This document shows, piece by piece, positions 35,001 through 45,922 of a stretch of 64,000 nt of DNA. Source of the DNA: Mesocentrotus franciscanus (lineage: Eukaryota > Echinodermata > Echinoidea > Camarodonta > Strongylocentrotidae); assembly GCA_037976565.1 (NCBI GenBank), contig CP137668.1:18807714-18871713 (forward strand). The letters are read 5' to 3'. The notes beneath the pieces are model-generated. The model did not search any database, had not been told where the DNA came from, and saw only the letters and a list, made by a program, of their open reading frames with translations. Each line of letters starts with the position of its first letter. Position 1 is the first letter of the stretch. A program made the position numbers and the translations under genes.

Positions 35001-38000
35001 GCTGAATATGTTCTTTGAATCGATACTGACTGAGATATGCAGACTGTGGGGTACCATGAAGAATGTTGCTGGATCTAACATGCGATCTTATTCGTAGGCT
35101 GGAGCTGGTGCGATCCAGTCTGACCCAGTTGGGGCAAATATGTACTGTAACAGGATAATGATCGAGTGATTTAACTTTATTGTAGGGTACTATCAGTAAA
35201 GATGGTGGATCAAATGGTATGAGATCTCATTTGCATGTTGGTGCTTGTGCGATCCAGATCAACAAAAAAGTTTGGGCTACGATGTGTGAATGAACAACAA
35301 CTGACTTAACTACACAGCAGGGAGCTGTCAGGAATATTACAGGATCAAATGTCAAAAGCAATTTGAAATAGATGTGAATTTGTTATGTTCAATACTAAAT
35401 ACCGCCTTTCAGTTTGTACATGCTTAACAATAATTAATTCATACATTAGTGAGAGAAAGAGAAAGACAAAAACAGAGAAAGGTTAAAAAACAAAGGAGGA
35501 AAAAGAATCAAAGATAGAATACAGAGAAAAATGAAAAAAAGGATATTTTCAAAAAAAGGGGAATACACAATTATTTTCATCCGGTTACAGAAAATCCTCA
35601 CCATTAAAAACTAATTAATTAACAACTCAAAACACCCTACATAAGCATGTTTTTCCTTTATTCAGTCAGCAATAATGCAACAAACACTGCTCAAGCAGCA
35701 TGACTGTTACAGAATACATAAAAATAAAGCAAAATGGCCATGTTAAATTGTCAATGTTCTTCATGGTTGGGGAATTCATCAACAAATAATTATTAACAAA
35801 AAAGAAAAAAAAGGGAGAGGGGTGGTGGGAGAACAGGAGTGCAATCACCTGCCATACATGACAAAACTGATTGAAAAGGGATTATAGAACTAAGCTCAAA
35901 TCTGCCAATTTATGATCCAATTCATATGGGATCAGTGAAGGATGAGAACATGCACAAATATTTTGATGAATTTTGATATTACATTGTCTGGACTTGATTA
36001 TCCATGTACCGAGTGGTTTATTTAGGAGGAACGTCCTGCCCATGCATGCACCCCCTTTTAAAACAAAAATGGCAAAATTAAAGTTTACAACTCTAAGGAC
36101 GTGCAACCCCACCTTTCTGAGGTGATAACCTTTCTTTTTTGCTCGTAAGAAAATTTTAGATATATTGTGCCCCCTCTTTTACAAAATCCTCAATCCGCCC
36201 CTCTATACCTAATGCATAACTGGGTTTGAAAGCAAGCCAAAATGAAAAGTAAAGCTCATATTTAGCTGGCTATCTCGGGTGAAATAATGGAAAATGGAAA
36301 TTTTTCCTTTATTACATACCGGTAATCTTATATCTTCTTCATGCAGATGTACATGTATATACTATCCTTCTAATTCAAATTAGGCCTATGACCTTTAAAC
36401 ATATCCTCTATGCTGTAGAGCAAGCTACAATATCCAAATTAAATTTCGCTCATAATGAAAAGCTCGATCAATTAAGGTCTATAACCGATGCGGTAATGAA
36501 CGAGGAAATATGCTCATTAATGTAAAAGCAAGGCTAAAGTCAACGCATCTTCAATCATACACTTGGCAAATGTTCTGGACAACCTTAACCCTTTCCTTGC
36601 CATGGGCAGGAAATCTTGCACAAGGACACGACTGTCGAGTGATGTGTTGGGACTATATAGCTTAACGTTATGTAGTGGTATGAAAAGATGCGTCCGGAAC
36701 GCAATAAGCATTATTATTAGTGATGTTTGCTCATTAGCTGTTCTTTTCATTAATGTAAAAGCAAGGCTGAAGTCAACCCATCTTCAAGCATACACTTGGC
36801 AAATGTTCTGGACAAACTTAACCCTTTCCTTCTCATGGGCAGCGAATCTTGCACAAGGACACGACTATTGAATGATGTATTGGGACTAGGGTAGCTGAAC
36901 GTAATGTAGTGTTATGAAAAGACGCGTTCTAAACGCAATAAGCATAATATATATACTTAGTGATGTTTGCTCATGAGATGTTTTTTTTTCTTCACATATC
37001 TGAATGTAAGTTTAGGTAACATCAAGCCTAATCATGATAGTATATGTAATTACCAGCTCCGAATCTTAACAGTGTGGGTCTCCTTCTGTGTGTTACGATT
37101 ATACTTTTCAACAATTATGCATTTTGCATTCTAGAGGTGTCTTTCGTGCCATTATATTTTGCTATCAGATTGGCGATAATTTTCTTCTTGAAACAGAAGA
37201 ATGTAGCTTTATCATTAAGTTTATTCCATTAGAAATTATTTTATGCCAATGGTTCCAATGAAACAAAGCAATTTAAAGGTAGAATTTAACTCTTGAAAGC
37301 TACCAATTATTTCAAAAGATTGATGGCTAAGGGGTTAAGTTCAATTCACTTTCCATTATTCTTGAGTATCTTACTCATAGCTACTGTAACCTGATGTACT
37401 AACAAGTTTATAGGGGGTTTAAAGGTACCATTTCATATTCTAATCAGGTGAAAATAAAAGTTGTACATGAATTTATCCTTGACAATTGAAAACAAAATAG
37501 TTGTTTAAACAAATGCAAATATTATATCATTTCATCTGAGATGTTGGTAAAATTGGTATATAAGCAATTACTAAAACCATGTTTTAAGGTATTAGGGGGA
37601 CATTCATTCATTATTTACCATTTGGATTACAACCAATTATTATCGGAAAGTTGTCTTTGTGCGGTCCCATTAATGCCTCTTCATGTTGTCTGTTGAGAAA
37701 CCCAGGTGTTACAATGTGGCATGTGCCAAGGGCATAAAATTAATGAGACAAACACCCAAAAGTGCATTAAACTATGACTCTGATGACATCATCTTTATCA
37801 AGGTTGCAGTCAAGTCAATGTATCATCTGTTATCAGTTAGAGTCAGAAGGGAGTTAGCTCTGTGTGAGAGTATATGAGTTAACGCCCCTCTGGCACTCAA
37901 CAGATGATATATCCTCTACAGATCGAGAAGGACTTAATGTCCTTTCCCCCAATACACACAATATAAGCCTACAATGAAATGAAAGAATTGTCAACTTCAT

Positions 38001-39655
38001 GCGTGATGTTGCAATTTAATAACTTAAGCTATCAATGAAAGCTCACTCCACTCACGAACCCACTCAGTCATTGACATAAACTTTTTGAGCATTTAATCCC
38101 ACAAGCTATCACAGAATTAGAATATAATCTGTCCCATCCATTGAATGTTCATTAAAAAAAATTATTCACAAAACGTTGGGGTAAAGTTTTTGAAATAAAC
38201 CCCTCTCATCCACAAATGGTCACTGACACTTTGTGAAACCCTGCAGCAAATCTACGAAGGGTCACATCTTTAACACGCTTCTGCACATGATCTATCATTT
38301 TCATTTCACAATAGGTCGTGTGACATAACCCCCACCGGACGCAAAGACCCGATGATTCGAAGTAAGCCCTATGCAACACCCTTACCAAGGCATCATGTCT
38401 GATGACAACACAACAACCTTAACATGTTGACAGCTGTCTGTCTGAATAAGCATCTCACAGAGTTTAAAGGTACAGTCCTAAGTTTCCTTAATTATTTCCA
38501 ATAATTGGCATGCAGCGTGGTCGTGACAGACCTTATAACTTGTAAAGCAATCACTTAGCATTCGATACAAGCTGTACAGGAGACAAGGGTAAAATTGGTT
38601 CATTTCTTGGTGACACTTATTTTTCTATTAAAATGCAAGGTTTTGGTTTAAAGAAAGGTGGTTAAAAAAGACAATTTAAAGATGAGTTTTACTGAGGAGC
38701 GGACAGGGTGGGGCTTAACTGTGAAACAGAATGTAGAGTGACTAAACATTTTCTCCAGCAACATTTTTCCCAGGCTTTATTTCTTTAAAGATGCAGGTTA
38801 GGTATAGTGTTGAAGGAAGGATTTCAGTTAGTGTAGGAGATTGATTACAGAGCAACTGTTGCTAGAGCATGTGTTATAGAACCATGCACAGAAATGGGTT
38901 TAAAGGTACTATATCCCATTTGCAGGCCAAAAAATGAAAAGGTTAAATTCCAACGGCATTTGAAAGACAATACTAATTTAGAACTTCCGTAAAAAAAAGG
39001 GGGGCTTGAAAATGTTTTTAAGTGGGAAAATAACGACTATTAGTTGTCGAATCGACTTAGGAGCTATAGAGCCAGTAAGTAATAGTCTGATTTTTCAGAC
39101 CATTGTACAAAATGGTCGTACGTTTTATGCTGCGCAAAGATTCAATCAGTTTAATTTTGGCCATTACAAGAAGTGGGTTATTGATGTAGACAAATGCTCA
39201 TGTACCCTTTACAGCTCATTTTATGTAGTTATTACCAAAGATGAAAAAAGGCCAGTCAGTCACTCAATAGTGTCTGACAGTGAAGTCTAGCAAGTAAACA
39301 GGTTTCCTTGCATAATTTGAATATTAGGACACTGCTAACGTTTAAATTTCACAGATAGGACATACATGACATATTTATAGTTCCTGCAAAGTTCTACAGA
39401 ATTTGATGTTGGCTGCAAAAGGGACATAGTATCTTTAAATAAAGTCGACATCATAGTCTCTTTTTTTGCTATAGAGAAAAATTCTTTAATCATAACACCA
39501 TTTCCTCAACTGGCAGAAGTAAGATGATATTCAAACTTCTCAAGCTTTACAGAGGCTAAATCCTTTTAGTTTAGACCTGCAGTAGGGGGGGGGGGCAGAC
39601 AGGGAATGACGTATAGTTTAATGTTCTTTAGCGATGAGAATGCATTATGTATCTT

Positions 39656-39696
<41 letters not shown>

Positions 39697-42600
39697 GGGC
39701 GATTGGGGGAGAAAAACTAAAGATAAATAGAAAGAGGTAGAGAGAGAATAATAATTTTAAAAAAATAATAAAGAACACCATCTCATAGTCTCTTTAATAT
39801 CTAAGCCATTTGTTCTGAAGGTGCTGAACATAGTTGAGTCAGATGAAGTCATTTGCGGAACAGACAAGCCTGGGATAACGGATCTCTTTCTGATTTTTAA
39901 TGACAGTTTGACACAGTCTCCTCTCTGTCTCATCACTGACGTTCTCAAGATCTGCTCTACTTTCTACCAAGGTTATCATTCACCCTAAAAACTATAGCTG
40001 CATTTACACGGCAAGCAATAAATGTCGGTTTTTCTCACATTCCGGTGTTTCGTGGGAAGTTGCTATTAAAGCAACTACCCATAAACACGACTGGAAAACC
40101 AAAATAAAAAACCCACCTCTCCATGGAGTGTGTTTTTGTAAACGCTGGCAGCAACTTCAACGGTTTTTGCAGTGTAATGCTGATGAAAATAAGACATGGC
40201 AACTCATCCTGACAAAATATATGTCCCTGTCATTTCATGTCACTCTTCCCTACCACAATGGTGTCATTTAGCATGTAGTGTGTGCACCTGCTTTAATACA
40301 AATTATAATCTACTATTAAAATAAGCCTGCTCAGAATCAGGACTCTGAATATGTCATCCTGATATCAATTTAGTGTTACATGTCATTTGTCACCCTTACT
40401 TATACAGAATTCCCTGACATTTCATATATTACAAAACAAAACATCCGCACATGCTTAGTTTAAATTATGGTAAACTTGAAACTATTGCATGAGCATATAC
40501 ACAACACGGACCAATTAATTGGCTCATATTACTGAATTTTGCCTCATTTTGTGACCAATTTGGCAATTTGGTGCGATCAATCCCCAACCATCTACTCGAT
40601 TAGCATGGCTTTTGATCCCCCGGTCTGTTGACATTTCAAATATGTCTGCTCCAATTCGGGCTTACCAGAAACATGTTTCTGAAATGTTTTCACAAACATG
40701 ATTCATGTTGCATATCATTAGTATATATTCTCTTTAATTATCATTTCTGTAACAAATTTTTCCTTCAGAGTTTGTTCTTATGCTATCATTGCTTCCCAAA
40801 TGATTTCATACTCAAATGTGATTCATACCATCTTCCATGGAATGTAAATGTTTGCTCTGAACTTTGAAAATGTTTACTTAAGTACTAAAGCGATTGACCT
40901 AGTTTCATGCATAGCAGTGGACGTATTAATTCGATTACTTGAGTATGACTGTATATCTTTTGACATTGATCAATAATTAGTTTGATAAACACTGCATGGA
41001 CGTCCCTGATGCCACTACAAGGGCTGCCTGTGGCTGCATGCGTACATAGTGGGAGAGGGGGAGAGGAGGCACAACTGGTCTATCTCCATTAAAAAAAACC
41101 CTAATCAGACATACCTCACGTACACAAGAAAATAATGTGCCCCTCAAAATAGTCTAGTGCCCCCTTCAAATTTCAGACTCAAAGGGCACCTAAAAATTTG
41201 AAAAACATTCTTTTTGTTGTTGGTTTGTCAGAGAATGTTAAAAGTGCATTAGCCTAAAATGTGAAAAGCCTTTTTGCTTGCCAGATATTTTGCTCGTAAT
41301 TTTGACCCTAACAATATATAAAATGTTATGCTAACCTCCCCTTTATAAAATTCCAGATCCGCTCATAGCTTACATGATCATTATGTGACATTTAAGAAGA
41401 AAAAAAAAACAGTATTGCAGTGTAAATTTTAAAACAACATTCAGAAGAAAAAAGTAAAAACTACATCAACAATACCAGTAACCTGATGATTTGATGTGAT
41501 TTTAAAATGGTAATATCCTTTCGTTGTGATAAGGATTTCTTTACCAAAAATATATGACTAAAGTTTGCATAACTAATGCATTAACGAGGGATAAATGCTT
41601 GTTTCCTTTATGAACTTAAAAATAAACATAATCAGGTTTATAGAGGATAAAGCTGGTAGAACAGACAGATAACATACACGCCAACAGCCGGGGAAAATAA
41701 CACATGGGGCTTAGCAAAGGAAGCATTTGATATTTAGCTTTTGAATTTCCAATTTCATACACTGAGAGGATATGTCGGTTTGATTTAGGTGAAGCTTTCG
41801 AACTGTAAGTTAATTTCTTTTACATGTAATGGGTGTGATTAAGTATGTTTGGGAGGGGAGGAAAGGGGGCATATAAAGTCTGTTGTCACAGGATGCATTT
41901 CATCACAGTGCAATAAATCAGATTGGAGATGATTTTTTTTTTTTGGCGGAGGAGTCGTTTGAAATGAAATTTTTGAAAGGCTTTCGGTCGGAGGCTACAT
42001 CTCGCGGAAAGGGGTGGATAAGAGGGATAGAATGTAGTAATCTCTCTGAGACAGACAAATACATTAGTACAACAAACCTAAAGTGAAAGATGGAGGTGAC
42101 AGAGAAAATGAAACATACACAAAAAGAGAATGAGTGAAAATGTAACTGAAAAATAGAGTACGAGGAGAGAGTGCAAGAGAGAAAAGAGCAAGACAGAGAA
42201 AGAGAAAGAAAAAGGGAAAGAGAGAGAGAGAGAGAGAGGGGGCAGACAGAGAGGGCAAAGTGAGAGGGGTGTGGTGAAAAAATATAGAAAGAGGGAGACA
42301 AAGAGAAAGATGGAGAGGGAAAAGGGAGAGGGAAAAGGGAGAGGGGGAGAGAGAGAGAGAGAGAGAAAGCAAGGGAAAAAAGGGAAAATGAAAAAGATTG
42401 AAAGTGAGAGAAAGAGAAAGAGAAAGAGAAAGATAAATACGAAGAGAGTGAAAGAGAGAAGGAGAAAGGGAAGAGAGAGAATGAGAAAGCAAAGAGAGTC
42501 TGATAGAGAAGAATGATACTGCCTGCAGCACATCAAAAGATAAGAAAGAGGAAAATGCGATCAAATATTTGATGAAAGCATAACTTCAAGTTCAAATCAA

Positions 42601-45600
42601 GATTGAGAGCATGGAAGGGAATAGGATGCAATGCCATCAGATAAACATACATCTAGAAGCACTCCAGATGTTTCAAAGGAAGATCTACTCTGATTAATGA
42701 CAAGGGTTCGAGTTATGATTGTAAGATAATGTTTAGAGGCATACTCATGATGTCATGATAGAACATGTATAGGTCATATTATCAAGACATAACTGAATAG
42801 TTCAAAAGCTTGGCTCAAAACTCTAGATCTGCATGCATTCAGTGTGCAGAACACCATTGCTGCCCCTTCCATCAAATAATATTAATTAACTTCCACTGAC
42901 TGGTTAATGAAGCAATTGAGTCATTAAACAATTTCAGGTCAAGCAATTTAATAACTTTCCTAGATGCCAAATTCTATCATGAAGCCTCAATAACTAGCAC
43001 ATTTTTCTTCCTCGGTTGAAATTTGAAGCCATGACAATTGATTGGATTCTATTATTATTGCACACAATTGATTTGATTCTACAATTAACTGATAGATGTA
43101 TGAATCAAAAGAGCATATTATTCCTTCAGAAGACGGCATATGCAAATGTTGATGGCATTTCCAGAGCCTAAAGCACTAGGTCGAGATTTGAACACAAAAC
43201 TTTCATTCTGTGAACCAGGAGGCCAAGCAACTGTGCCTCTCACTGTAACCCTGATTAGTAACTCTATGGTAACAAATCCTTACAAATACAATAGCAAACT
43301 ATCAAATGGCCGTAACTTGGCGCCTGCCCAAGTACTTAAAGGTATAGACCAGTTTTGGAAACGCCCCTCTCTCTCAAAAAAATGAAATGGAAGTCTCATT
43401 ACCAATCATGTGAAAGAATATGTTTCGACTAATACGTGATGATACAAATTTTGCCGGGAAAGTCGGGAAACCGCCTACTAATTGATAAATTTGGTAAATT
43501 ATTATATCTATTGGGACCAAATAGATATCGCGCACATGGTCGCGTAGTCCCATATACATCTTTCTGTGTACAGTGCTTGTAACTTTACCAAGACTGTGCC
43601 AAATTTCTTATCATTTTGAGGATTCCAGAACCTTGCAGTACACACCAATACTTATATGCTAGATGATCAACCTTTTCTGATCGATTCCACAACGTTTCTT
43701 TCACAATGCAATCGCATGACCAGAACTGGTCTTTATCTTTAACGAAAAGTTGAGCAAAGGGATGATCTTACTAAAGTTATGCAACTTCTTCTTTTCTTTC
43801 CTTTCTTTAACTGAAGTACTTAAGTAGAGGATAAGGATGTACCAACATTTGTCTTACTTTTTACACAGTGTGGTAATGAGGGCAGAAGTTACTCTCGCAT
43901 GCACAGATCAGAGTTATTTTAATGAAAGTGATGAGGAAAAGGTTTGAAACATATCCAAGTTGTTTAAAGGTATAGACCAGTTCTGGTCATGCGATTGCAT
44001 TGTGAAAGAAACGTTGTGGAATCGATCAGAAAAGGTTGATCATCTAGCATATAAGTATTGGTGTGTACTGCAAGGTTCTGGAATCATCAAAATGATAAGA
44101 AATTTGGCCCAGTCTTGGTAAATTTACAAGCACTGTACACAGAAAGATGTATATGGGACTACGCAATATCTATCCAGTCTGGATAGATATAATAATTTAC
44201 CAAATGTATCAATTAATAGGCGGTTTCCCGGCAAAATTTGTATCATCACGTATTAGTCAAAACATATTCTTTCACATTATTGGTAATAAGAGCTTCCATT
44301 TCATTTTTGAGAGGGGGGCGTTTCCAAAACTGGTCTATACCTTTAAGTCTTGGAAGAGAATCTGAGAGATTATAACAAATCTGGTCATAGCAGCTCAAAT
44401 CGATCATAGGATCAATTGATTGTACATCATGGTCAATTACAAAATAGCAATCAATTGATAACTTACTGTAGTGTTACGGGGACAAGGTCATAGATTGCTT
44501 ATAGCCTTGAAGCTTTTAATCGGTATAAATCTTCAGATCATTCTGTCTGTCCTAATTATCAATTCATCAGTGTTCTTATTCTTATGGCCTAGACATGTCA
44601 TATTCAACATCCTAATCAAAAAGTAAAGACAACTATATATAGCTTTATTGGACGATACAAAGTTTACTAGTATTAGCATTATCATCATGTCCTTTAAAGT
44701 ATGAATGACTTTTAATTTCAAATTTCTATTATCTTCAGTCTCTTTTTGCGATTGAACACATCACATTATAAAGGTTCACACAGGACCGAAACAACGAGTA
44801 TTCAAAGTTAACTTTGAACATAACCCTGAAGTTAATTAAGTCTGCACGGCACATAACTTCAAGTGAGGGCCCCCTGCTCGTAGCTATCGCGCTAACCTTA
44901 AGATCTGTCATGGTTTGTAACTTCAAGTTAATTAAAGTTTTGCAACCACAAGTTTGTCTGCACAGTCCCTAACTACAAGATAACTTCAAAGTTTATAACT
45001 GCGACCTTAACTTACATTAGTAAGGAGTGAACCTTACTAATGTTCTTGCTCTTTTTGTTTCAGCTATCTCAAGGATTTTGTGCGCTCCCTATATTTCGAT
45101 CTCTACAATTTTCCTTTTCTATCCTCTCCTTCTCTCCAAACGCAGCCCACATTTTTTTTTCCTTTTTCTTTTTTCTGTTTTTCGCCGTCATGTACTGTAA
45201 TTGTTTACGTCTTCTTGTTTACAGTCATTACGTGTTTTAATAAATGTTGTCTCTGTTGGCCGCTATTCTCCTTCGATTGATTATGTATTTCATCATACTT
45301 TTTCACACTCTTTATTATCCGAGGGTCCACAATTTACAAGCTCTGCTTTTCAGTGGACCTCTCCATTTCCTCAAAATATAAATGCAGTTAAATTTACAAT
45401 TTTTGTCTTCTTCAAAATGTATAAATTACTGTAAAGATTTGTTTATTACAATTGTCACTATGTTTTGTATGTATTTTACATTGCATTTGTTATTATGTAT
45501 TGTATTTTGTTGGAAATGAAAAAATAAAAATGAAAATGAAAAATGAAATGACCAACAGAACTCCAAAGTTGTTTTCTTACCTTTTCTTGGTGTAGTGTTC

Positions 45601-45887
45601 GCTGGTACCTGTGCTACTTTCAGTGCTAAACCAAAGGCTCCTGGGAAAGAATTGCTGTCTCTTACGATAAAAGTTCCAGGGGGTCTGTCCTTAAGAATAT
45701 TGATTGCTAAAAAAAGAGAAGGTGAGGGAAAAAGTACAAACAAAACTCTTAAACACAAAATGCATTAATTATTGGTCACATTTTGAAATTTGTTATAAAT
45801 CATTTAATTTTTCGGTTATCAATAAGCCAAGAAAGGGAGAGCAGGGAGAAAAACAAGATACAGAGAAAAGTATTGATCGATCGATCT

Positions 45888-45922
<35 letters not shown>

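Noticed and set aside
42064..42564. Serine/leucine/phenylalanine-rich minus frames up to 166 codons
   Set aside because: Polypyrimidine tract translation; three overlapping frames are equally open.
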